A model generated the notes under the pieces. That model was given only the letters and a program-made list of their open reading frames with translations, was not told the origin of the DNA and ran no database searches. Below are positions 54,522 to 64,000 of a stretch of 64,000 nucleotides of DNA, piece after piece. Numbering within the stretch: the first letter of the stretch is position 1; the number at the start of each line of letters is the position of its first letter. Position numbers and translations under genes: made by a program. Source of the DNA: Ostrinia nubilalis (taxonomy: Eukaryota > Arthropoda > Insecta > Lepidoptera > Crambidae); contig NC_087100.1 of the NCBI RefSeq assembly GCF_963855985.1, positions 531,001 to 595,000 of the forward strand, read 5' to 3'.

Positions 54522-57500
54522 ATGGAGGCTTCTATTTTCAAAATACCGGGCGACGGAAATTGCCTGTACCGGGCAATAGCTCACCAAATCAATGAGCTAA
54601 TGTACCTGGCAGTCAGGAAGGATCTCGCACGCTATGTCGAAGAAAACCAAGCAGATGAAACAATGAGGTTAGCGATTGCCAGCAATTTCTATGCGACGGA
54701 TACTATTCCTACAGACTTACAATATCGCGATTATATAGCCAAGCAATACAACGTTGGAGAATGGGCCGGTACTGACATAATAATAGCAGCAGCTAATCTC
54801 TACCTAGTGAACGTCAATATCCATCAAGCTCTTACCAACTCCAAAATAGTTTTCAAGCCAAAAATCCCGGAGGATTCAGTAGGAAATATCAATCTTATAT
54901 ACGACGGCAGCCATTATGACAGTCTCATAGACTTGAATCCGGAATCAGCAGTCCTATCACCAGCCACAGACCCTACTCAGATAGAAAATCACCAAAAATC
55001 AGACGACCAGTCAAGCAGCCCGATCAACACACCCATGAGCATCGAAGATTGCGCGGACGACACAGGTTATCGTCTTATTAGCACATATACTAACCCTGCA
55101 ATGAATGAGATGATCGAACCGACAAACCTAAGACTTGGTACTTGGAATATCAGAGGCGCAGCGAACCCTAAAAAGAGACATGACGTCGATAACTTTCTAA
55201 ACAAAAACAATGTTCATATCGCTTGTCTACAAGAAACCCACATGCGCAACGGCACTTACAAGTCAAAAAACTACCATTGGATATTATCAGGGTCAAACAA
55301 AAGCCGCGGTTTGGCAATTGCGATAAGGAGAAATACCCAGCTTGAAATAAGAGACAATATAAACCTCCCCAACATCATGGCCGCCACTATAACTAGTGGC
55401 GAGAAAAAACTATTTGTTATAACAACTCACATCCCTAACAGAACATCAGTCGCCACGGGAACTGTTTCCGGTATCCTACAAACAATCAAAAGAAAACCAA
55501 AAGAGGCCACCCTTATAATTCTAGGAGACTTCAATGCACACATAGGGTCACTTGACGTATGCGACCTCCAACAAACCGGCCAAGTAGGAAACAACTTGTT
55601 ACACAAAGTGTCTAATGACACAGGAAATATCATCATAGATATCGTCAGAAGAGAAAGACTCTGCATAGAAACTTCATTTGGTAGACCAAGCTGCAAGAAA
55701 ACATGGAAATCCGGAAATAAAATCTCGCAAATTGACCATATAATAACGAAAGCCAATAAGAAACACAAAAAATTCAAACTTATTATAGGCACAACACATC
55801 CCAATAAGAAAATTTCAGATCACAAGTTGATAGTGGGCGAACTCACTACACGCGACTCTACCACCATCACCGGCCAATTAGAACCGAAAGGGACTCCAAC
55901 CAGAAAATTGGAATCTAATAAGAAATCTACTGCTCTATCTGAACCAATCAAGATTAACAACCGATCCTTTAACTACAGGCACATGAACTACGAACTCTTA
56001 CAACAAGAACATACTTGTGACAAATATCAACTTGATATCATTAATATCATCAAAACGCAATCCAAATATAGTGATCATCGCCTGCTACCCTGGGACAACA
56101 TAATGGATATCATGAAGACAGCAGCAAATAATATACTCAGAAATAAATTAAATATATCTAGGGAACACAGAATAGCCTTAGCCAAGCTGCAAAAAGCCAA
56201 ATTCCTTTACAAATTGTCACCAAACCCATCAACACAGGCGAGTCTAAAAACATGCCGCAAAAACATCGAAGCTATTGTGAGGAAAAACGAGGAACGTGAA
56301 TTTGAAAATTTTTTCAAGGACCTTAATAAGCAACACCCATCGCAACGTATGAGAATAACTTATAGTTACTACAAGAGATTTAAAACAACAGAGAAGTATA
56401 AGAAAAAGAACAAGTATATACCAATATGTCATTGGGAAAACGAATTAACGAAATCAGAAGGACCCGCCATAAAAACTTACGAAAACGAAAACATTAACGA
56501 CCTGGCTGAGGGTCCAACCAACGATGAAGTCAGAGAAATTATTACAAAAATGCGAAATGGCACTGCGCCAGGAATGGACCAAATAGTTACCGAACTGTTC
56601 AAAGCAATACCAAATCAACTGCTTGAGGCGCTAACAGAACACTTAAATAATGCCTGGAAACACAACATAATCCCGGAAAGTTGGACTCGGACCGTACAAG
56701 TCCCAATACCAAAAAAAATGAATCCACAGTGCATCGGTGACTATAGGCGTATTTCGATATGTAATACCGGATACAGAATATACGCCAACTTCCTCCTTAA
56801 CCGCTTAGACACACAGATCGAAAGCCTTGGTAGTTACCAAGCAGCGTTTTTAGAAAATAGATCTACAGATGACCACATCTTTACGCTCCGAAGAATCCTT
56901 GACGAAAAGTGGAGAGAGGGCACAAGAACGTATGTCATGGCAATTGACATGGAAAAAGCCTTCGATACAGTTGATTTAAATGCCCTTAAAGAAATACTTG
57001 CGTCCAGAACCAATAAAGCCCTGACCAATAGGATTATCAAAGCATGCATGAATGAATCCACATGCATCAAATGGTACGGACAGCAAACCAGATTTGTTAC
57101 CAAAGGGAAGGGAGTAAAACAAGGCTGCCCACTGTCCCCTCGTCTATTCACCATACTAATAGATGACGTCCTTCAAACACTGCAAGAAGAAATACCAATA
57201 CTACGACTAAACCAAGACTCACACATTACGTTGCCCATCTGCCTATCGTTTGCTGACGACCTGATCATACTAGGGACGAAACCTAGTCAACTGAAATCAA
57301 TCTTCAAAAATCTCAAAGATCTCCTACTAACAGTGGGACTTAAAATCAACGACACGAAAACAAAAATCCTCATCCGAGATCCAATCAATCCACCAAACCT
57401 CACACGGTTCATTAGTATAGCCGAGGGAATAAATATACAGCCAGCGAAAGAAATGAAATATCTAGGGACCTGGATAACATCTGGACACAGCAGAAAGGAT

Positions 57501-58085
57501 ACAATAAAAGCCCGCTGCAAGCAAGGGGTTAAAAACTCTAAAACACTTATACCCTTCATAAAGAAAACCAAAATGCAATGGGAAACGGCCAGGCTACTAT
57601 ACAAAATGATCATAGAACCAACCATGACATATGGTATAAAGGCCGCATCCATTACCAAAGCAAACCGCTCAATGTTTAGGAAATACGAACGTGTTATTCT
57701 GAAAGACATGCTGAGCTATAGCAAAAACCCCCCAAAAAATAAAAAAGTGCACCAACTTCTGCAAGGCAAAACAATATCTAAGAGAATCAAGTTCCTCAGG
57801 ATTTGCTACTACGGCCATGTTTTGCGACGACCCGAACCACATATCCTTCACAGTGCTATGCGATTTAAGGCAAGAAGATTAAAGATTGGCAGGCCCATAT
57901 ACACCTGGAAAGACACATTAAAGCAAGACTTAAAATACTACCGAAGAACACGAAATGAGTGGACTCAATTAGCACTAGACAAAAAAGAAATAAGAAAAGC
58001 AGCACAGGAAATATTCAGCCTTGAAGAGACAGACAGCGAAGAAGACGACCAAAATCCAGAATCGCAGCCATTGATGGAACAATGA
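54522..58085 (+). CDS. LINE polyprotein: OTU cysteine protease, AP endonuclease, reverse transcriptase
   Basis: 1187 codons from an ATG in an AAAGAATGG context. Residues 1 to about 140 form an OTU-like cysteine protease, with Asp11 and Cys14 in PGDGNCLYRAI and a His at 131 in YDGSHYDSL. An apurinic endonuclease-like domain follows (about 204-440: GTWNIRG, CLQETHM with Glu238, LGDFNAHIG, ISDHKLIV), which would nick target DNA. Reverse transcriptase spans about 660-1000 (GTAPGMDQ, YRRISICNTGYRIYANFL, AIDMEKAFDTVDL, KQGCPLSPRLFTILIDD, catalytic FADD at 910-913, KYLGTWI). The C-terminus has YYGHVLRRPE. RT motifs suggest an RTE-related clade. OTU domains are known in a few LINEs such as Dualen/RandI, but an N-terminal OTU fused to AP endonuclease and RT in one frame is uncommon. 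No stop or frameshift was seen. Confidence 0.92.
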   Translation: MEASIFKIPGDGNCLYRAIAHQINELMYLAVRKDLARYVEENQADETMRLAIASNFYATDTIPTDLQYRDYIAKQYNVGEWAGTDIIIAAANLYLVNVNIHQALTNSKIVFKPKIPEDSVGNINLIYDGSHYDSLIDLNPESAVLSPATDPTQIENHQKSDDQSSSPINTPMSIEDCADDTGYRLISTYTNPAMNEMIEPTNLRLGTWNIRGAANPKKRHDVDNFLNKNNVHIACLQETHMRNGTYKSKNYHWILSGSNKSRGLAIAIRRNTQLEIRDNINLPNIMAATITSGEKKLFVITTHIPNRTSVATGTVSGILQTIKRKPKEATLIILGDFNAHIGSLDVCDLQQTGQVGNNLLHKVSNDTGNIIIDIVRRERLCIETSFGRPSCKKTWKSGNKISQIDHIITKANKKHKKFKLIIGTTHPNKKISDHKLIVGELTTRDSTTITGQLEPKGTPTRKLESNKKSTALSEPIKINNRSFNYRHMNYELLQQEHTCDKYQLDIINIIKTQSKYSDHRLLPWDNIMDIMKTAANNILRNKLNISREHRIALAKLQKAKFLYKLSPNPSTQASLKTCRKNIEAIVRKNEEREFENFFKDLNKQHPSQRMRITYSYYKRFKTTEKYKKKNKYIPICHWENELTKSEGPAIKTYENENINDLAEGPTNDEVREIITKMRNGTAPGMDQIVTELFKAIPNQLLEALTEHLNNAWKHNIIPESWTRTVQVPIPKKMNPQCIGDYRRISICNTGYRIYANFLLNRLDTQIESLGSYQAAFLENRSTDDHIFTLRRILDEKWREGTRTYVMAIDMEKAFDTVDLNALKEILASRTNKALTNRIIKACMNESTCIKWYGQQTRFVTKGKGVKQGCPLSPRLFTILIDDVLQTLQEEIPILRLNQDSHITLPICLSFADDLIILGTKPSQLKSIFKNLKDLLLTVGLKINDTKTKILIRDPINPPNLTRFISIAEGINIQPAKEMKYLGTWITSGHSRKDTIKARCKQGVKNSKTLIPFIKKTKMQWETARLLYKMIIEPTMTYGIKAASITKANRSMFRKYERVILKDMLSYSKNPPKNKKVHQLLQGKTISKRIKFLRICYYGHVLRRPEPHILHSAMRFKARRLKIGRPIYTWKDTLKQDLKYYRRTRNEWTQLALDKKEIRKAAQEIFSLEETDSEEDDQNPESQPLMEQ

Positions 58086-58401
58086 ACCAAGAAAAGCAGC
58101 TGTACAAACCAATAACAAGTAGGCAACCACACCAAAGGCCAGACTGCCCACCTCATCGCACCAACGCTCAGTCCTATCAACGATAAACCCGTCTTTACCT
58201 ATTTTCCTAGACCAGGCTCAGGATGCATATCTACTTGGTTGTGGTCGACCGGTTGCGGTTTAAAGACGCAGCGGCTAGTCGGCCGTCCTCTCCCATCCCA
58301 GAGCGTGTCCCTCCTTAAAATTGTGCCTCCTGGTATGCCGGTTTGACCGGAGCAGGCCTCGTCCTGGCTGGGTGAGCACTATCGTATCGTATCGTATCGT
58401 A
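58086..58401 (+). other. OTU-LINE 3' UTR with (atcgt)n tail
   Basis: The 3' UTR shares about 190 bp with 5390-5579 (minus). It ends in five tandem atcgt-type units (58380-58403) instead of poly(A), as in many RTE-group elements. Confidence 0.85.
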
Positions 58402-58417
58402 TCTTTCTTTAGTGACA
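58402..58417. repeat. OTU-LINE target-site duplication, right
   Basis: Exact copy of 52947-52962. Confidence 0.9.
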
Positions 58418-58717
58418 TTACTCTAGTTTTTTAAATGTTAACTGCTTAAAAAATACTAGATAATATACAAATATGTACCTATTTCTAAACTAAGAACTAA
58501 GAACAAAACCACTATTTTAGATATAAATAAAGAGAACTGACACGCATTTTATCATTCACTTCTACTATAATGATGAACTCCACAGTCATCTAAGTTAATA
58601 CACTTTAGCATGGCGTCCATATTCTTTAACCATCTGTGCTAACAATATAGGGTTGCCAACTTTCCTCTGTGAGTTTGGTATGAATAAACAAAATGGGAGG
58701 TCGGTGTGGCAGTCAGT

Positions 58718-58880
58718 TATTTTTATCCACAACTAGGAAGCTCATGACCTCCATCTCACCTGATGGTAAGTGATGATCAGGCCAAAGGTGGAAGCGAGCT
58801 TCACCCGGAATCCTCAAATCACAGAGGAACTGGCTATCTTAACCTCTAACTGTCTAACTAAAAATTCATTGCGTTTTAAA
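58718..58880 (-). mobile_element. CR1-type LINE 3' end
   Basis: The minus strand reads the tail cacttaccatcaggtgagat followed by cttcctagttgtggataaa, as at 26780-26863. Upstream (58800-58880) is decayed coding sequence. Confidence 0.75.
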
Positions 58881-59083
58881 TTACACTTCACTTAGCTATA
58901 ACATTGGAAGGAGCCAAATTGAATAAACACGCTTAGTTTGAACTGGCATAAAGGTATCAATGACCAAGTTCTCAATTAATCAGGGCATTCTTACTAAGCC
59001 ATATCCGAATATGTAAATCATGCTATTAATTTAATTAAAAAAAGCATCAGAAGTTCAGAACTAGCAGGGTCCATGTTATGGGT

Positions 59084-59205
59084 CTATTGCCCGTTTTGAC
59101 TATCATTCCCTATTTTTAAGTGACCCCTATGGTAACACAACAGGAATTTTGATTTCATAGGGTCACTTAAAAATTAGGGATTGATGGTAAAAACGGGCAT
59201 ATGTC
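59084..59205. mobile_element. Hairpin MITE, about 120 bp
   Basis: tgcccgttttgactatcatt...gtgacccctatg mirrors catagggtcac...gatggtaaaaacgggca around a 25-bp spacer. The arms are about 44 bp with few mismatches. Confidence 0.8.
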
Positions 59206-61189
59206 TATTATGTAAGAACTTTATACAGGGTGTTAGGTAAAATTTAAAAAAATAAAATGATGATATCAAATTTCTGACTTCACCATACCAATTATATGAC
59301 CATGTTAACATGGGCTAGTGTCGGCTCATATACCCATTTACCTAACACCCTGTATACCAACATCGAGCAATAAGGAATTTGAATTTGAACTCGATACAAA
59401 AAGAATCCAAACAACTGATCTTTCCCACCCCTGCTGCCACAGAAACATGATAAGTCACAATTGGCAGCACTTTGCGCAGCACTCAGCTCTGCGTCGGATT
59501 TCACCAGCAGACAGCGGGGATGATCGCTGATAAATGATGCCGGCACCCCGTGACGTCACACAGCGTTTGCCTCCGCGATATTAATGATATTGGAAGGCAT
59601 TTCTAGGGGAGCAAGGGTATGATATCTTAGATATGTAGCTTGTTATGTATTGGCTTCGCCGCTAATAAATAATAACGTAGAGCTTCCAGCATATTGGGAC
59701 TTGAGATACATAGAGCGCTTTCACATATAGGCGTTTTTGTCGCGCGACTGTAGCGCTAAACCAGTACGTAATAAATAATTACATATGAATAACAGTCATG
59801 TTATTTAATGAAAATTAGCAATTACTTATTATTGAATGTTGTCTTTAGGTAATATGATGTTTAAGTGCAAGTGTTTTGTCGTTGTTCAGCAAATGAAACA
59901 TTACTTATAATGAGAAAGCAAGTGTATTTTTTTTAATTAGAAGAAGTTTTTTAATTGTTAATTATTACTAGTTGTCTGAATTAATAAGGTGTTATTATGT
60001 GTAAATTCATTCATTGAGTTCAATTGTTTATTTATGGCCATGTACACTTTAAGTAATCCCGAGTTAACCTTCAGGTCTTGCATTACCTTCCCGTTATGCG
60101 AGCCAAAATATTTGCTCTCTCATTCAAGCAGTTTGTCGAAACAATACATTGGGATAACTCAACATCTCTCAAATCAACACAAACACAAACCAAAAAGCAC
60201 TTTAATACAACAGACATTAGTGTTAAAATCATATGAGTTAAGGAGGATTTGTGAATGGTTTAAACAAACAACGTGCGCCTGCGCCGCTAAAAACATTCAC
60301 CAAGAAAACAGATGGACTCGCGTGTCACAACAAAACACTCGTTTTGAGTCATAACAGAAGTTATACAAGCAATAAACCATAATAAAGGGTCAGTTTGAGG
60401 AAAACTCAAACAACTCAGATCGTCCAAGCAAAATTATGTCAACAATCTCTTGTCTAAGGTCAAAGTGTAGGTTAAAAAGTCCAGTAAACTTGATCACCGT
60501 AAAGTTACTTATTATTACCTAAACCACTCTACATATGGGAGAAAACTGCATGAAAATTCTTTCAATAGTTATTCGCAAACAAACGGATAGATGCGGCGGA
60601 TGACTTTTTTTCTCTTTTGGCAAAGTATTTAAAGTTATTTTTATCCTTTTAAGGCGTATTCAGTTTACAATAGAAAGTCAAATTTAATATGTAATTTATT
60701 TCAGAAATCAGGTTCCATAGTTTTAGTTAGACATAACTTCCACCTAGAGTTAGTTCTTCTTCGTCGATACACTCTTGCCAGTGTGGTCGTGATCGTCACA
60801 CCTAGTTTGGTGACAAGCTTAAGCAAGTAGTTAGTACGAATATGTTATGGCGGTAGTATAAAAGAAATAAATTATTGTTTAAATAACAGCAAATAACCAC
60901 ATTAGTGCTTCTCTTAACCACGACCCGCTAGATGTAAGTGCTAGAACATATTCAAACATCGCAATAACAACGCGGAAGGACTACCGTTTGTACACTACCG
61001 TTTTGGTCTACCGTTGGGCAAACATTGTTTTACCACTTACTTGTTAGATTAACTAACAAACACAGACCGTTGGTAAGGTTTTTCACACGGTAGAAGTTAG
61101 GATGAAACATGTAACTGAGAAATAACAGAGGAAAATAAATATCTTGAAATGATCTAGGTACTTACATAACTTATTGTTTGGAAGCACTC
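59206..61189. other. No recognisable gene
   Basis: A 121-codon plus frame at 59989-60354 has no recognisable motif. A short inverted pair, acagggtgttaggtaaa (59225) and tttacctaacaccctgt (59338-59354), delimits a small MITE-like segment. Otherwise nothing is recognised. Confidence 0.4.
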
Positions 61190-61508
61190 ATCATCATCAT
61201 CTCAGCAACAGGACGTCCAGTGAACTTAGGCCTCCCCCAATGATTTCTATTTTCCACATCCCACGGTTGGTAGCGGCCTGCATCCAGTGCTTTCCTGCTA
61301 CCTTTATGAAGTCGTTGTTTTGAACGTGGCCTCCACTCAGAACCTTGGTGCCCCGTCGGCCGACAGTTCTGCGTACTATATGCCCTGCCCATTGCCACTT
61401 CAACTTGCTAATCTGTCGGGCTATATCAGCAATTTTAGTTCGTTTACAGATTGAAAGCACTAACTCAAAAGAAATCAGGCTCAACTCATTTTGTCTTGTG
61501 CTATTCAT
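61190..61508 (-). pseudogene. RTE LINE 3' end, copy 1
   Basis: The minus-strand frame contains TKIADIARQISKLKWQWAGH and IVRRTVGRRGTKVL, the C-terminal landmarks of lepidopteran RTE ORFs. It is followed by the (CAT)n tail (61187-61200 on plus). A frameshift lies near 61320, and it is truncated at the 5' side near 61508. Confidence 0.85.
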
Positions 61509-62014
61509 AAAAACGCTGGAATTAAGAGGAAAATTCTAGATAAACCTAAGGCTTGAATTAGGGCTTAGGTGGACTGAACTTGTTTTATCGATGAATTTAG
61601 TTTGATATAGGTAGTCAAATTCAGATTTGAATACTGTAAAGTTCCCTAAATTAAACTTAAGTTACAAGTTCTAAGTAAGAAGTCAGTGCCTCCTGCAAAG
61701 TTAAGCTTCGATTTTGAAAGTTTGATAATTTCTAGGAATTCTCAAGAGTTGCCAAAGCTTACAATTTCTTGAGAAATCGTAAGAAAGGGTTACTCTACTT
61801 GTAAAATACCTCACCAACAATAACTCTAGGTATAAGTCTAAAGTCAAATAATAAATGAGTACTTATATGAATATAAAAATACAGAAACATTTTGCCGCTG
61901 CGATATAATTAAGCTTTCCTGCTTAGTGCAGAGACCACCAGAATAATATGTACAATGTGACATCTTTTAGTAATAAATACTTTTTTATTTTTATAATTTT
62001 TTTTATTTAATTTA

Positions 62015-62154
62015 GGCCCGATTCGACCAAAACTTTTATCCGAGAATAACTCCTGGTATAACTGGCACATTGACAGTTTCAGTATGGGAAATATGTCAAA
62101 ACTGACGATTTATTCTGAGATTATTATTTACTCTTGTTTGGTCGAATCCACCCT
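62015..62154. mobile_element. TA-flanked MITE, 140 bp
   Basis: The ends ggcccgattcgaccaaaac and gtttggtcgaatccaccc are imperfect inverted copies. TA lies at 62013-62014 and 62155-62156. Confidence 0.75.
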
Positions 62155-62763
62155 TAACCGATTGAGTCCCAGACGGCATTAATTAATGTCATAACAATTG
62201 ATTATCTATTGTGTCTAGATTCGCGGAGCTTGAAGGATTAATCATCAAATACAGGACACATATCTCTAAAGCTCCAATTAATTTTCTTACCCCTAAATAA
62301 GTTTAACCAAATGTATTCAGGTCCACCCAAAGCTCGCGCGGTATGCCTAACTAGACGAGCTTAAAGCTCCGACATTAGGCCCAGGCTAATGTTCTGGGGT
62401 TAAGTCTGACTGGCGAGATTTGACCCCGATTAAAGGGTTAGTTTGACCCTTTTAACTTGATTGTTATTGTTCTCCCTTCAACCATATTATATCCTTTTGA
62501 GTTTAAGCCTAAGTTTAATTTAATGAGTTTATAATTAGCATGAGTTTTGTGATAAGCATACCAGAGGTTATTTCTTATCACTGTTTATGTTACTTTATTT
62601 TGAATCTAAATGTAATTTTAAGTAATGCTTTCCGTGAAATATGACTAGATAACGATTCAATGAGCTTATTATTTTTATAACTACTGACATGATTTCAATG
62701 ACACAGAAATAACAAACAACTTAAAAACATCACTAAACCCTGAATTTAATTTAAATATGATTC

Positions 62764-63065
62764 ATCATCATCATCATCATTTCAGCCATAGGACGTCCAC
62801 TGCTGAACATAGGCCTCCCCCAATGCTTTCCATGTTGATCGATTGGCAGCGGTCTGCGTCCAGCGCTTCCCTGCTACCTTTACGATGTCGTCGGTCCACC
62901 TTGTAGGTGGACGTCCCACGCTGCGTTTTCCGGTACGCGGCCTCCATTCCAGAACCTTTCTGCCCCATCGGCCGTCAGTTCTGCGTACTATGTGCCCTGC
63001 CCATTGCCACTTCAGCTTGCTAATCCGTCGGGCTATGTCAGCGACTTTGGTTCGTTATATAATAG
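62764..63065 (-). pseudogene. RTE LINE 3' end, copy 2
   Basis: The minus strand encodes ARRISKLKWQWAGHIVRRTD, then a WRPRTGKRSVGRPPTRWTDD motif, then ending GEAYVQQWTSYG. The (CATCAT)n tail is at 62762-62782 (plus). This copy is less decayed than the one at 61.2 kb. The 5' side is truncated at about 63065. Confidence 0.85.
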
Positions 63066-63736
63066 TAAATATGATTACTGGCTTTTAAGTATTCCTATAG
63101 CGTCACCAATATCCTTTATCTGGAGATGTGTCATGATCCTACATGCTTGTGGTTACATTAGAATACCATTTCCTGCATTAGAGGTTAGTAATATACGAAT
63201 ACGTTTGTGTACGGTATCATCAAAAGTATAAAAGGATATGCCCAGCTTTCTGCAACTGTTTAAGGATACAGGCAGTATTTAGTAATCATCTTCCACTGAA
63301 CACAATATGCTACATCTCTTTTGAAGCAAAAAAAAAAGAATTGCTTTTTGGTGTTGAAGCACCAATGCATAGAGCTGCTTTCAAATTACTTATAATATTG
63401 TTATTATATTTTGAATACCAGACACGCTTTCAATCTGAAGAGGTTACAAGAGTTACCTGGTTTCTAAGGCAAGTCTATTTGCCACCGTACTTCTTTCGTG
63501 TCAAGTGTTAAAAAACCGTAACTTCCAAATATGTCCGAAAGATTAACGAGCGCGACCTGCGTAAACAACACAAGCTCTCTCGGTGCTCGATGACACATCA
63601 ATGCGCGGGCGCAAGTGTTCACGCGCTGTGCGCACTGACAGATATACTGTGTGACGAGAACCGGCCACATGAGTTTCTTGGTCCCCTACTTGGATTCTTA
63701 TTTTTTGGTAGTTAAATAGACCCATAATTATATCAC
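63066..63736. other. No recognisable gene
   Basis: Minus frames near 63464-63725 are unrecognised. The GC-rich 63545-63670 has no domain. Confidence 0.35.
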
Positions 63737-63738
63737 TA

Positions 63739-63958
63739 AGGCCCAGTTTTTTGATTCATAGTTAAAATAACAAATTGTTAAATTTTGCTACTAATGGTTA
63801 AATATTAACAAAATTTAACTAATAGTTAAAAAATGTACTAAAAGTCAAGCTAACCATTGTTCGAAAAACATTTTCTTCTAATATTTAACCACTTGTCATT
63901 TGACATCTGTCAAATTTGACCATTGGTTATTTTAACTACGAATCAAAAAACCGGGCCT
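63739..63958. mobile_element. TA-flanked MITE, 220 bp
   Basis: aggcccagttttttgattca...gttaaaataac mirrors gttattttaactacgaatcaaaaaaccgggcct. TA lies at 63737-63738 and 63959-63960. The inside is rich in ttaa-type short repeats and has no open frame. Confidence 0.8.
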
Positions 63959-64000
63959 TAGGAGTATTGATCTTCATCAATTCGAGGAAAACCGGCACTT

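Larger units (their letters stand above)
52963..58401 (+). mobile_element. Full-length non-LTR retrotransposon encoding OTU, endonuclease and RT
   Basis: A 5.4-kb element bounded by a 16-bp target duplication. It has a 1.56-kb A-rich 5' UTR, one intact 1187-codon frame, a 0.3-kb 3' UTR and a short (atcgt)n tail. Full length, an uninterrupted frame and an exact duplication suggest a recent, possibly active insertion. A truncated relative lies at 5390-5579. Confidence 0.9.

Noticed and set aside
55427..57851. Minus-strand frames of 60-140 codons
   Set aside because: Antisense shadows of the intact LINE frame.
59989..60354. 121-codon open frame
   Set aside because: No recognisable domain, mixed low-complexity composition, no supporting splice or promoter signals.

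Overview
The window is AT-rich, intron-like or intergenic DNA of an insect, most likely a moth or butterfly. The grounds are typical lepidopteran transposon families: CR1-type LINEs ending in an ACTTACCATCAGGTGA-type tail, RTE fragments with a (CAT)n tail, an R1-like LINE, a BEL/Pao element and many short inverted-repeat elements (MITEs). No complete host protein gene was found. The only host-gene candidate is a 33-nt microexon-like segment near 48.1 kb. Nearly everything that can be named is mobile DNA, often nested.

Layout. 0-8 kb: a hAT-type MITE with an 8-bp target duplication; a Harbinger-type element (TAA duplication) split by an R1-like LINE with its own 15-bp duplication; then an errantivirus-like (Ty3/Gypsy) gag on the minus strand, split by a CR1 LINE and abutting a fragment of the OTU-LINE that is complete at 53-58 kb. 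8.9-15.6 kb: a structurally complete BEL/Pao retrotransposon with 498-bp LTRs differing at one site, a CAAAT duplication, and one frameshift in a T run in the integrase region. 15.6-20.1 kb: sparse, with RTE, SINE and a 667-bp repeat that recurs at 36.5 kb.

20.4-33.0 kb: a graveyard of errantivirus-like gag, integrase and env pieces, all on the minus strand, partly expanded by tandem duplication of about 3.0-3.5 kb units that also carry non-viral sequence. At least two loci (28.99-29.83 kb and 31.2-33.05 kb) show LTR, tRNA-Ser-type primer site, leader and env with no gag or pol between. The same leader in gag-containing copies (7.26 kb, 21.74 kb) is followed by a splice donor, so some env copies look like reverse-transcribed spliced env RNA. 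33.55-37.84 kb: a 4.3-kb foldback-type element with long, internally repetitive inverted arms and an 8-bp duplication, filled with other repeats. 38.6-39.3 kb: one more minus-strand gag.

40-53 kb: palindromic MITEs, a 748-bp snap-back element, and a 3.5-kb inverted-repeat element carrying a decayed LINE with an RNase H domain. 52.96-58.40 kb: a full-length non-LTR retrotransposon with a 16-bp target duplication, repeat units in its 5' UTR and one intact 1187-codon frame reading OTU protease, AP endonuclease, reverse transcriptase. 58.4-64 kb: LINE tails, two RTE 3' ends and TA-flanked MITEs.

All target duplications, terminal repeats and motifs were read by eye from the sequence. Family names rest on motif recognition; no database search was run.
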